Positions 26,157-34,586 of a DNA stretch of 64,000 bases are shown here, in pieces; the stretch's first letter is position 1, and the number at the start of each line of letters is the position of its first letter. A program made the translations under genes and the position numbers. The DNA lies in contig NZ_LT838813.1 of assembly GCF_900176595.1 (NCBI RefSeq), positions 5,226,001 to 5,290,000 on the forward strand, given 5' to 3'. Under the pieces are notes generated by a model. The model searched no databases. It saw only the letters and a list, made by a program, of their open reading frames with translations, and was not told the DNA's origin. Source of the DNA: Aquiflexum balticum DSM 16537 (GTDB lineage: Bacteria; Bacteroidota; Bacteroidia; Cytophagales; Cyclobacteriaceae).

Positions 26157-28655
26157 TTATACAGTTCCCATCTTAAAACCCATCATTTCCAAGTGTTTAT
26201 TTACTTTTTCCTCCAATAGCTTCACCTCATTGGTTTGCTTTGGTAGCGGTGCTTGGTAGCGTTCAGCTAGGTCTTTGATGCGTTGGGTTAGGCGTTGGCT
26301 GATGCGTTCCATTTCGGTTTTCACGCTGCGTTCTATGCTTGCCATCCATTTATCATCCACCACGAGTTGCTTGATCTCAGTTTCGGTAAGTGTTTTGTAG
26401 CGTTCTATAACCTTAATATCCAAGTCGATAATGGCCTCTTTTATTTTTTTATTGATTTCAGCTTGGTTCTCTATAAGTTCCAAATACTGTTCGAGTATTG
26501 CCTGTTCACCATAGGCAGCTTCCGGTTCTGCTGCGATCAGATAAGTAGGTTTTTTGGATTTTGGCTTATTTGCCAAAAGTTCTTTCAGGCGCTTTTGTAC
26601 ATTGGCTTTGTTCACCTTATCGAGGTCAGCAAAATAGCCATCTTCGGAAGCATGCTCTTCTTCAAGTTCAGTCAGTTGGGTTGCAATAGCTTCTTTATCA
26701 GATTCCAGTTTTTCAATTGCCTTTTTCTCAGCTTGGAAGTAGCGGTCTATCACCAGGGTTTTTGGCACCAGATCGCAATCCCACACGGTAGCGGATTTGG
26801 TTTGTTTGATGATGCTGAGTTCGGCTTTCCAGCCATCTACTGCTATCAGATAGCAATCGTCCTGCATGACCTCATTCCAGTAATTCATCAAATGCTGATA
26901 CACATCGTATTTGTCCATCAGGGCTTTGCCCGTGTAAGTACTCAATACATCTTCCGAAATCCTGAAAATGGTTTGTTTGGGCTTGATACCTATGGAAAGT
27001 GATTTTAACAATTGGGTGTTTCGTGTTTTCCAATCAGCAAACAAATCATCCATTTCTTTGCTAAAAGCCACAAACTCGGTATGGGAAAAAATTTCATTTT
27101 TGAGTTCAGCATGGTCAATGTTCAATTGCAGATAGCCTTTCCGACCAGGTTTAAACAAATGATTTTTCAGGGAAGGATACACTTTCCAATAGCTTTCTAA
27201 TGCTTCAATATCAGCATTGGGAATATCGCCTAGTAAGTGAGCTTCAATATCTTGGATGTCTTCTGCTTCTTGGCTGTCAATGTAGCGGGGAATATTCAGG
27301 TTGAAGTCATTTTTCGGGTCACTGATTTCTTGCACACTCACCAGTCTGCTAAACTTGGGCAATTCAATCTGTTTGTTGAAAACGTCCACAATCTTGTGAA
27401 TGTCCTGTTCACGCAGGCGGTTTTTGTTGCCGTCTTTGATAAAGCCCTTGCTTGCATCCACCATGAAAATAGGTCGTGGAGTCTGCCCTGACTGTACCAT
27501 TGTATCTTCTTTATCCAAGACGATAATGCAGGCCGGGATTCCTGTACCGTAAAACAAGTTGGCAGGCAAACCAATAATGCCTTTAATATAACCACGCTCA
27601 ATCAAACTCTTGCGGATTTCGGCTTCTGCATTGCCTCTGAACAATACTCCGTGAGGCAAAATACATGCGCCTTTGCCTGTGCTTTTCAGGGATTTGAGAA
27701 TGTGTAAAAGAAAAGCATAATCACCGTTTTTATCAGGTGGAGTCTTATAAGATGCTTTGCCTGTTTTCGCACTCTCATTTTCGTCTTTTTCAAAACGCCC
27801 GTAAAGGTCGTCCTGCGGATTAAAGCCTGTTGCCCAATTCTTGGATGAGAACGGCGGGTTCGCTACCACAAAATCAAAAGTTTTCAGATAGCCATTGCTG
27901 TCTTTAAAAAACGGATCGGAAAGCGTGCTTTGTCCTCTGTGTATTTCTATGGCCTCCTGACCGTGCAATATCATATTCATTCGGGCAAGTGCAGCAGTGG
28001 CCACATCTTTCTCTTGTCCGTAAATAGTGCCTTTGCCATCTGCTTCGTCCAATGCTTTCAAGAGCAAAGATCCGGAGCCGCATGTCGGGTCATAAAAGGT
28101 GGTTTTGTTGGTGGCATCGTGAATGCTCAGCACTTTTGCCATTACCCGGCTTACCTCACTTGGGGTATAGAATTGTCCTTTGCTTTTGCCGCTTTCGGTG
28201 GCAAAGTTTTTCATCAGGTACTCAAAGGCATCACCGAGAATGTCGTCACCACCTGCACGGTTTTTAGAAAAGTCAAGCGCAGGATTTTCAAAAATGGCAA
28301 TCAGGTTGGTAAGTTTGTCCACCATTTCTTTGCCCTTGCCCAATTTATCATCGTCTGCAAAATCGGCCACATCTATCACGCCTTTCAGGTCGTTGGCCTT
28401 TGCCAGTTCACCGATGATGATGTTGATTTGGTTACCAATATCCTTGTTGCCTTTGAGTGCCTGCATATCCTTGAAACTCCCACCCTCGGGTATTTCAATT
28501 ATCGCATCCGGGTCATTGGCATATTTGTCACTCACATACTTCACAAACAACAATACAAGAATATAGTCTTTGTATTGGCTTGGGTCCATCCCACCCCTCA
28601 ACTCGTCACAACTTGCCCACAGGGAACTGTATAATTCAGATTTTTTAATTGCCAT
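26157..28655 (-). CDS. hsdM: Type I restriction enzyme methyltransferase subunit HsdM
   Basis: An 832-residue N6-adenine methyltransferase subunit. HsdM_N is at about 1-140 (SSLWASCDELRGGMDPSQYK). The catalytic domain has the SAM-binding motif DPTCGSGSLLL near 190 and the catalytic NPPF near 266. It is longer than the usual 500-550 residues; the extra about 280 residues at the C-terminus are rich in coiled coil (about 640-720) and may contact HsdS. It starts 14 bp after the stop of the S-4TM effector gene, so the two systems are probably co-transcribed. Confidence 0.96.
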   Translation of the reverse strand: MAIKKSELYSSLWASCDELRGGMDPSQYKDYILVLLFVKYVSDKYANDPDAIIEIPEGGSFKDMQALKGNKDIGNQINIIIGELAKANDLKGVIDVADFADDDKLGKGKEMVDKLTNLIAIFENPALDFSKNRAGGDDILGDAFEYLMKNFATESGKSKGQFYTPSEVSRVMAKVLSIHDATNKTTFYDPTCGSGSLLLKALDEADGKGTIYGQEKDVATAALARMNMILHGQEAIEIHRGQSTLSDPFFKDSNGYLKTFDFVVANPPFSSKNWATGFNPQDDLYGRFEKDENESAKTGKASYKTPPDKNGDYAFLLHILKSLKSTGKGACILPHGVLFRGNAEAEIRKSLIERGYIKGIIGLPANLFYGTGIPACIIVLDKEDTMVQSGQTPRPIFMVDASKGFIKDGNKNRLREQDIHKIVDVFNKQIELPKFSRLVSVQEISDPKNDFNLNIPRYIDSQEAEDIQDIEAHLLGDIPNADIEALESYWKVYPSLKNHLFKPGRKGYLQLNIDHAELKNEIFSHTEFVAFSKEMDDLFADWKTRNTQLLKSLSIGIKPKQTIFRISEDVLSTYTGKALMDKYDVYQHLMNYWNEVMQDDCYLIAVDGWKAELSIIKQTKSATVWDCDLVPKTLVIDRYFQAEKKAIEKLESDKEAIATQLTELEEEHASEDGYFADLDKVNKANVQKRLKELLANKPKSKKPTYLIAAEPEAAYGEQAILEQYLELIENQAEINKKIKEAIIDLDIKVIERYKTLTETEIKQLVVDDKWMASIERSVKTEMERISQRLTQRIKDLAERYQAPLPKQTNEVKLLEEKVNKHLEMMGFKMGTV

Positions 28656-28669
28656 TTAAGTTTTGTCTT

Positions 28670-29578
28670 TTATTTTGTTAGTTCTTTTACTTTCTCCTTC
28701 ACTGAAAAATGCATTTCATCTTCCAGATTTTGCTTTAAAAAATTGTAAGCCCATTCAGGCAATAGCGGACTATTAATGCGTTTAAGATAAATTTTATCTT
28801 GAATTTGCCGAATCAAATGTGGTTCAACTTGGTCATTGATACGAACCGTTTCTAATCTGCCTTCAATTAAGTCTTTCAGCTCTTTCAAATTTTCGATTGC
28901 CTCTTTATTTGTGCTGATTTGTTTGTATGCCAACACAAATACTGGAAGTGATGGAAATAAAACAGTTGAGATAAAATTTGGAACTGTCAATCCATTTTGT
29001 CCAGCAATAATCAATAGAATTAAAAATGTAGCAGCAGCCAATAATAGAATAGTGTTTGTGTAGCGTTGTCTCAATGTAAAATCGTAACTGCAATTAGTCC
29101 GTTGGCAAAGTAGAGTTGCAATATTTGTATTGACAGGTAATACTTCATTTGAATACCAACCGTAAAGTTTATCCAGCTTGTTCTTTTTTATGTACTTATT
29201 GTAAAATCGCAAAATGATGCCATCATCTGGCTTTGAACTAATAAGGGTTTTATTCCAGTCAATCAATAAAACCGAAGTGTCAAACTTTTCCTGAATAGAA
29301 GCAGCGAGCTTTTTTAATTTCATTGCTCTGTCTTCACAGAAAAATTCAAGAAACGTGGCAATGATGCTATAAAGCACAAAAATCCAAACTATCCTTTGTT
29401 CTTCCTTTCCTAAAAGTGGCGTTACAATTGAAATTAGAATTGGAATAGGCACAGCAATTAATACCTGAAAAGCAAATGTTGTCTTACCATTTATATAAAG
29501 CTGCTTCTGTGCAGCCAAGTATTTGATACTTGGCTCAGAGTCCTGCTCCTGAATTATATGTTTACCAATTTCACTCAT
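28670..29578 (-). CDS. S-4TM family pore-forming effector (CBASS effector)
   Basis: A 302-residue membrane protein with four hydrophobic segments in two pairs (about residues 35-60 and 63-85, then about 168-190 and 195-212), separated by a soluble region, plus a soluble C-terminal tail. This matches the S-4TM predicted pore-forming effectors that accompany cGAS/DncV-like nucleotidyltransferases. Upon binding a cyclic nucleotide it would permeabilise the inner membrane and abort infection (inference from family context). ATG at 29578 is preferred because it overlaps the upstream stop by 8 bp; an in-frame TTG lies seven codons upstream. The hsdM gene follows after 14 bp. Confidence 0.8.
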   Translation of the reverse strand: MSEIGKHIIQEQDSEPSIKYLAAQKQLYINGKTTFAFQVLIAVPIPILISIVTPLLGKEEQRIVWIFVLYSIIATFLEFFCEDRAMKLKKLAASIQEKFDTSVLLIDWNKTLISSKPDDGIILRFYNKYIKKNKLDKLYGWYSNEVLPVNTNIATLLCQRTNCSYDFTLRQRYTNTILLLAAATFLILLIIAGQNGLTVPNFISTVLFPSLPVFVLAYKQISTNKEAIENLKELKDLIEGRLETVRINDQVEPHLIRQIQDKIYLKRINSPLLPEWAYNFLKQNLEDEMHFSVKEKVKELTK

Positions 29579-30572
29579 ACTTTGGGAATTTGTCTCCAAA
29601 AATTTCTATCCATTTGCAAATAGCATCTTTATGGTTGTTTTGAGCTTCCAATTTTCTTGCGTCAAAAGCTTTTACGTAATCTTGGTAGGCTCTGTCCATT
29701 ATCTTCCTACTGTCTTCTAAGCTAAGATTGTTTATGTTTCCTTGAATGCCTTTCGGATCATATACAGGGTTAGAAACCCTTCTATGAATTGCTAACAGAA
29801 CCTTTTCTATTTCCATATCCACATACTGAGATGCAGCAGTTGTTTGTTCGGCATAATAATCAAGTATCATATTTTCGAGCAGGTAAGAACCCATTGTCGG
29901 CATTGTTGCTCTGCTGTTCCAATATTTAATTGCACGAATTACGTTCAGAATATTTCCTTCGTGTGCCTGATTAATTTTTGTAATTCTTTCGCTATCAACT
30001 CTCGGGTCGGTTTTCTTCCAATTTCCGCTACCGTCAGGAATTATGTAGTAAGTTCGATTGTAAGCATCTTCTTTTGTAAAAAAGCAAGGTACAATGTCAA
30101 AGACCCAATCATAAGATTCAAGATTAAGTGTTGCAGCTTCTAAATTTCTTTTTATCTCCGCTTTTTTATATTGCGGTATTCCTACAAGTTTTGCAATAAA
30201 GGCGTTAATAACCTTTCTGGAATTAAGAATGCTTGTGCCTTCGTTCACATAGTCTTTAAAGCGGGTAGCGGCATCCGGAGCAGTTATTTCGATTTTGTCA
30301 ACCAGTTCGTTGTATGTGCAACCGTCTGCTTTCATACAAATCATAATATCAATGTCGTCAAGTGGCCGCTTTTTTGTCCGCCTTGAAAAAGAGCCATAAA
30401 AAATATTTCTTTCTGAATAGATGTTAGGAAATTTTGAGTCACTATCAGGAAATCTTTCAATTTGTCCAACTAACCAGTCACGGCTCCCACGAGCTTTTTT
30501 AGTTCTATCAGGGTCAAGGTTAACCGTGTCGGCAAGGAATTTATTAAATGCTTCGTTTACTGTTTTAGCCAT
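29571..30572 (-). CDS. CD-NTase (SMODS-type nucleotidyltransferase), CBASS signal synthase
   Basis: A 333-residue cGAS/DncV-like nucleotidyltransferase. The GSFSRRT motif is at residues 60-66, the metal-binding D-x-D pair is Asp73/Asp75 (DDIDIMI), and the third Asp is Asp159 (WVFDIVPCF). All catalytic residues are present, so an active cyclic oligonucleotide synthase is expected, sensing phage and activating the adjacent S-4TM pore protein. The nucleotide product cannot be told from sequence. No Cap2/Cap3 ubiquitin-like or HORMA/TRIP13 genes are present, so this is a minimal type I CBASS. It is the first gene of the long co-oriented block. Confidence 0.88.
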   Translation of the reverse strand: MAKTVNEAFNKFLADTVNLDPDRTKKARGSRDWLVGQIERFPDSDSKFPNIYSERNIFYGSFSRRTKKRPLDDIDIMICMKADGCTYNELVDKIEITAPDAATRFKDYVNEGTSILNSRKVINAFIAKLVGIPQYKKAEIKRNLEAATLNLESYDWVFDIVPCFFTKEDAYNRTYYIIPDGSGNWKKTDPRVDSERITKINQAHEGNILNVIRAIKYWNSRATMPTMGSYLLENMILDYYAEQTTAASQYVDMEIEKVLLAIHRRVSNPVYDPKGIQGNINNLSLEDSRKIMDRAYQDYVKAFDARKLEAQNNHKDAICKWIEIFGDKFPKYE

Positions 30573-30615
30573 ACATCAATTCTTACATTTTATTATATAA
30601 AGTTCGGATTTGCTC

Positions 30616-30687
30616 GCTTTGTGTGCGATGGCAAAAAAACGGCTCTTTTGGTTTTGCGAAGCGTTGGCTTTGTGTGTCGAGGCAAAA
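30616..30687. repeat. Imperfect direct repeat upstream of the CD-NTase gene
   Basis: Two 21-bp copies of GCTTTGTGTG-x(4)-GGCAAAA, at 30616-30636 and 30667-30687, are 51 bp apart with 17 of 21 positions identical. Similar repeats in Bacteroidota intergenic DNA may be mobile or integron-like, but no integrase is present here. Confidence 0.5.
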
Positions 30688-31071
30688 CTAAATGTACTCC
30701 CGAAAGCTTTTTGGATGCGGCTGGCTAAAAGAAATTTTAAAAAATGCGAAGGTTCGGCTTTTTCTTTTCTTTCTGTCACCTGTTCAAATAGCAAAATACG
30801 GTCAGTTTGAAAGTCTGTCCGCTTGTTCGATATAGTCTGTATGTCGATTCCATTTTTAGTCATTGTCTTGCTGTGTTTTCTGTCTTTTTAGCATTGGTGG
30901 TAACATAAACGCAATTAATAGCTCATACCTCTTTATTTTGGTAAGATAGCCGCATTCGCACTTTTTTCAAATAACTGTTTCGTTTATAATCTAACCTACT
31001 TCAACTCCTGAAATTATTGAGCTTTGGTTTTCTATCTCCAGTCTTGAAAGCATAAATTCACCCTGAATAAA

Positions 31072-31090
31072 TTAGGTTTTTTAAACCTAA
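31072..31090. repeat. 8-bp palindrome of the dispersed 180-bp repeat family
   Basis: TTAGGTTT-TTT-AAACCTAA is a perfect dyad. The right half (AAACCTAA) followed by CAATTT recurs at about 34910, 35635 and (as AAACCTAATAATT) 39280. It marks copies of a dispersed intergenic repeat discussed in the findings. Confidence 0.6.
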
Positions 31091-31106
31091 CAATTTCTTA
31101 ACCAAC

Positions 31107-31134
31107 AAAAAATACCGTAAACAGGGTATTTTTT
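31107..31134 (-). terminator. Bidirectional hairpin downstream of the WYL gene
   Basis: A perfect 10-bp dyad (AAAAAATACC / GGTATTTTTT) with an 8-nt loop lies 56 bp beyond the WYL stop. It carries a T run on either strand. An identical hairpin occurs at 39304-39331. Confidence 0.7.
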
Positions 31135-31189
31135 ACTTTTGGGGATTTGAGGGAAAAATTAGCGCCTGTCGAATGAGAGATAATTTTCT

Positions 31190-32092
31190 CTATGTCACAA
31201 GAATACCTTTGACCACATTCCCCGCCTTCTTCCTGACCAGATCCCTTAATCTTTCCGGTTCCTCGACCCGGACTTCATCCCCATGAGAGAGGATTTCGGC
31301 AATGAGTTCGTATTCGATTTTGACTTGGAGGCGGATGGTAAGCATGCTGCCATCGTCCACCAGTATTTCCTGACTGGCATGAAGGGGCAGGGATTTGATA
31401 TAGCGTCCTTTGAATTCGGTAAAAGTAAGGATCACCTCTTCCACAGGATTGCCGGGGCTATTGATGATGCCAAAGACATTCTTGAAATACTGCTCAAAGT
31501 CCATGTGCTGGCTGACCTGATAGCCCTCTTGAAGGATCTCCAGATTCCGGATCCGGTCCAATCCAAATACTTTGAATTTGTTGTTTTCATCCAATGAAAG
31601 CAGGTACCAGCGCTGTTTGAATTCTTTCAGTGCAAGCGGTTTTAAGGTCCTGTCTTCCAGTTCCCACATCCAGTATTTTTCGTATTGGATGTTTACCAGT
31701 TTTTGTTTTTGTATGGCTGCCAAAATGGAAGTAAGGTGTTCCGTTCCTTTGGCTTTTCGCTCCTCAAAAAGCAGGTAGGAAGGCACTTTCCCTTTTTGTC
31801 CAAAGACCTGAAGCATATCAAATGCTTCCAGCAATTGGGTGTTTTCCTCACTGCTGTCTTCCGGAACAATGCTGTACAGGGCAGTTTTGAAGTCAAAGGA
31901 AATGGCGATTCCAAACAGGGAAGCAATTTCGGACAGGTCCCGGTTAAAGGTTCTTTTGGAGATGCAGAGTTGATGCCCAAGTTCCTCTTCCTTACGTGCC
32001 AAATGCTGGTCCAAGGTTTCCCAGTCAAAGGATTTTCTTTTGGCCAGTTTGATGATTTCTGTCTGCCGGATCAGGGATGCTAATTTGCTCAT
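31190..32092 (-). CDS. WYL-domain transcriptional regulator
   Basis: A 300-residue regulator. The N-terminal winged-helix region (about 1-75) includes CISKRTFNRDLSEIASLFGIAI. The WYL domain (about 125-205) has the namesake motif in QRWYLLSL near 166-173, and a C-terminal WCX-like extension follows. WYL proteins bind ligands, often nucleic acids or nucleotides, and frequently regulate phage-defence genes. It is divergent from the AAA+/M41 fusion gene (387 bp between starts), which it may control; this is inference from position. ATG at 32092 gives the expected N-terminus. Confidence 0.92.
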   Translation of the reverse strand: MSKLASLIRQTEIIKLAKRKSFDWETLDQHLARKEEELGHQLCISKRTFNRDLSEIASLFGIAISFDFKTALYSIVPEDSSEENTQLLEAFDMLQVFGQKGKVPSYLLFEERKAKGTEHLTSILAAIQKQKLVNIQYEKYWMWELEDRTLKPLALKEFKQRWYLLSLDENNKFKVFGLDRIRNLEILQEGYQVSQHMDFEQYFKNVFGIINSPGNPVEEVILTFTEFKGRYIKSLPLHASQEILVDDGSMLTIRLQVKIEYELIAEILSHGDEVRVEEPERLRDLVRKKAGNVVKGILVT

Positions 32093-32479
32093 GGCATAAA
32101 GATAAGGCCAGCCTTCGCCAATCTATGACTGAGGGTCTGTTTTTTTAATTTGATTTTCTGAGTATTCGGAATCATACTGGTTACCAAATATTGTTTTCTC
32201 AACCTTTAAAATATCGAAATGCCATTTATATAGTTACTTTTTTTCTTGACAAAAAAAGTAACCAAAAAAGTCAAGACTGCGGAATCCTATCAACGCGCAA
32301 GGCCAAGGCCGGCCCGGTCCGCAGTCATTCCTACCCACAGCAACCCGAAAAATATGAATTAAAATTAGAGTTCTTTGTAAACAAGCCTACGTGTAAAAGG
32401 ACAGAGAGTCAGAAAAAAGATTTGACTCGGCCGTTCTTTGGCGGAGGGTCAGTATAGTTTTGACCCAAAACAAGAAAAT
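32093..32479. other. Divergent intergenic region with two hairpins
   Basis: It should contain promoters for the WYL gene and the AAA+/M41 gene. It holds a 12-bp dyad (GTTACTTTTTTT at 32233-32244 and AAAAAAAGTAAC at 32251-32262) and a 9-bp dyad (GACTGCGGA at 32275-32283 and TCCGCAGTC at 32318-32326). The first can act as a terminator-like hairpin. No coding sequence is recognised. Confidence 0.55.
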
Positions 32480-34585
32480 ATGAACAAGGACTTACAACAA
32501 AGGCACAAAGAATTGATTGAAAAACAAGCAGTTCTTCAACAAGCCAAGGAAACACTGAAAACAGAATTTGTGGGAATAGATCAGGTCATTGAGGAAGTCG
32601 TCGATGCAATAAGCTCTTGGTATCTTTTTCCCGAAATCCAGGAAAAGCCGGTGATCATTAATTTGTGGGGTTTGACGGGAGTGGGTAAGTCTTCCTTGGT
32701 CAATCGTTTGGTTCAATTGATTTCAATGGAGCAAAAGTACTACTATTTTGACCTTGGTGAGAGTGAAAACAGAGATTGGAATGTTCAAAGAACCCTTCAG
32801 GAGATTTATGAAAATGTCAATGGCTACCCCATCATCTTGGCCCTAGATGAATTCCAACATGCCAGAACATTGGATGATTTAAGAGTGGAAAAAGAAAAAA
32901 GTTCTTCACGGATTATCTGGCAGTTATTGGATTCAGGAAAATTCAAGATTTCCAAATTCAGTTTTCATCAGGAAGAAATTTACGACCTGATCAAACAGCT
33001 CCGATATCTTTTGTCACATGGCGTACAGGTTTCCAAAGGGAAGGTAACCGCTCAGGTGGAATATTTCACGGAGAAAATGGATCCAAAAAATCAGTATACA
33101 GACCATAGTAATGATGGAAAGCAGACCGATTCAAACACGCAGGATGTGCTATTTGTCCCCACTCGGTTTTATGAAAGTATTTTTGATATGGTTAAGGAAA
33201 AATATTCAACAACTTTTGAATTGCAGGAAAAATTACTTTCGTTGGAAGGATACGAAACTTTAGCGTTCTTATTGGAGGTATTTGAACTCGGGAATAGTCC
33301 AAAGACAGTGGATTGTTCCAAAGGTTTGATTTTTGTTTTGGGCAATTTGGATGAAGCCTATACCATGAGCCACAATTTCAATCCCGATATGGATGCAGAT
33401 GAGTTTCACGAACAATCCCTGAAAATCAACGTCCCCATCATCAAAAGGGCTTTGCAGCGTCGTTTTCGAAATGAGCAGATTGCGAGATTGGGAAATCTAC
33501 ACATTATCTACCCTGCCTTCAGTAAACAATCCTTTCAAAAAATCATAGCCCTGGAACTTGGGAAAATTGAGGAAAAGGTTTACCGCAATCAAGGCGTTAA
33601 ACTTCAAATTGATTCCTCTTTGCATGATTTTATTTACAAAGAGGCGGTTTATCCCACTCAGGGTACAAGGCCTATCTTTACCACCATTCATCAGGTTATC
33701 CAATCCAAATTGGGAAAAATCATCACAGAAATGATTTTAAAAAACCTGGAGGTTTCCTGTATTGCCATGAAGCTAAAGGAAAACCATATCCACATCGACT
33801 ATTATCAGGAACAAATCCTCGTTCATTCGCTTTCAATCCAGCAAAAATTCATCCTGGAAGATTTGAGAAAAAGCAAGAAAAATGATTTACAGGCCATTAT
33901 AGCAGTGCATGAATCCGGTCATGCCATCATTGCTACAATTTTACTCCGCACTGTTCCTGAAGTTATATTCTCCAATACAGCCGAAGTGGAAACGGGTGGC
34001 TTTGTCTATACCAAATTCAAATGGAAATACGTTTCCAAAAAAGAAATCATAAACAGGTTGGCACTAGATTTAGGCGGGTATGCTGCGGAGCGTCTTGTTT
34101 TTGGAGAAGAAAATGTAACCACCGGTGCTGAGGATGACATCAAGAAAGCCACAGCCTTTATCACCGGGATGCTGAAAGAGGCAGGAATGGGTGATATTCC
34201 GGGAGCCTTTGATGTAAAGGCAGTAGAAACAAAATACTTTCTGCATGATGCGGACAATGAACTGGGCAAAAAAGCGGAATCTTTGATCTTAAAGGCCCTG
34301 GAGTTGGCCGAAAAAACCTTGGGGGAGCAAAAGTTATGGTTACTGAAAATGGCTGATTATTTGAGCGACCACAGTCAGATGCGCAAGAATGCTATTCTTC
34401 AAATGGCAGAAAAATATGCCGTGAATTTTGATCTTGATAGTCTGATTGAAGATGGTGATTTCCTTTTCTACAGGAATCATTTGAAAGCACAGGTTTCCGA
34501 ACTAGAAACCCTTACCAATCCAAGGCCCCTTAAAGATGCCTGGGGATTCTCTCTGAATATGCGATCGGAAAATAAGGGCTCTTGA
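32480..34585 (+). CDS. Soluble AAA+ ATPase fused to M41 (FtsH-type) metallopeptidase
   Basis: A 701-residue fusion. The N-terminal AAA+ module has Walker A GLTGVGKS at 64-71 and Walker B IILALDEF at 118-125; a later LQRRFRNEQIARLGNLHIIYPAF and helical lid resemble the ClpA/B-type AAA2 fold more than the FtsH AAA domain. The C-terminal peptidase has the zinc motif HESGH at 477-481 and GGYAAERLVFGEENVTTGAEDDI, ending at the likely third ligand Asp near 553, as in FtsH. Unlike FtsH, no transmembrane segment is visible. It likely unfolds and degrades proteins in the cytoplasm. ATG at 32480 is preferred over a TTG 14 codons upstream. Confidence 0.82.
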   Translation: MNKDLQQRHKELIEKQAVLQQAKETLKTEFVGIDQVIEEVVDAISSWYLFPEIQEKPVIINLWGLTGVGKSSLVNRLVQLISMEQKYYYFDLGESENRDWNVQRTLQEIYENVNGYPIILALDEFQHARTLDDLRVEKEKSSSRIIWQLLDSGKFKISKFSFHQEEIYDLIKQLRYLLSHGVQVSKGKVTAQVEYFTEKMDPKNQYTDHSNDGKQTDSNTQDVLFVPTRFYESIFDMVKEKYSTTFELQEKLLSLEGYETLAFLLEVFELGNSPKTVDCSKGLIFVLGNLDEAYTMSHNFNPDMDADEFHEQSLKINVPIIKRALQRRFRNEQIARLGNLHIIYPAFSKQSFQKIIALELGKIEEKVYRNQGVKLQIDSSLHDFIYKEAVYPTQGTRPIFTTIHQVIQSKLGKIITEMILKNLEVSCIAMKLKENHIHIDYYQEQILVHSLSIQQKFILEDLRKSKKNDLQAIIAVHESGHAIIATILLRTVPEVIFSNTAEVETGGFVYTKFKWKYVSKKEIINRLALDLGGYAAERLVFGEENVTTGAEDDIKKATAFITGMLKEAGMGDIPGAFDVKAVETKYFLHDADNELGKKAESLILKALELAEKTLGEQKLWLLKMADYLSDHSQMRKNAILQMAEKYAVNFDLDSLIEDGDFLFYRNHLKAQVSELETLTNPRPLKDAWGFSLNMRSENKGS

Positions 34586-34586
34586 A

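Larger units (their letters stand above)
30573..31106. other. Intergenic region upstream of the CBASS operon
   Basis: It should hold the promoter of the CBASS/restriction block (minus strand). It contains an imperfect direct repeat (30616-30636 and 30667-30687) and, at about 30970-31150, one copy of a dispersed repeat shared with 35.5 and 39.3 kb. A 95-codon minus-strand frame at 30576-30863 consists largely of this repeat-like DNA and is not considered a gene. Confidence 0.55.

Noticed and set aside
26295-27002. Long open frame (235 codons) on the plus strand opposite hsdM
   Set aside because: It is a compositional shadow of the clear hsdM gene, Phe/Leu-rich with no domain; the same holds for 27930-28634.
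29571-30572. Alternative call: MNT-type antitoxin nucleotidyltransferase
   Set aside because: Length of 333 residues, the GSFS...DID...FDI pattern and the S-4TM partner fit the CD-NTase family; MNT proteins are about 100-150 residues and pair with HEPN.
30576-30863. 95-codon minus-strand frame before the CD-NTase gene
   Set aside because: It lies over the direct repeats, has low-complexity composition and no domain; likely non-coding leader DNA.
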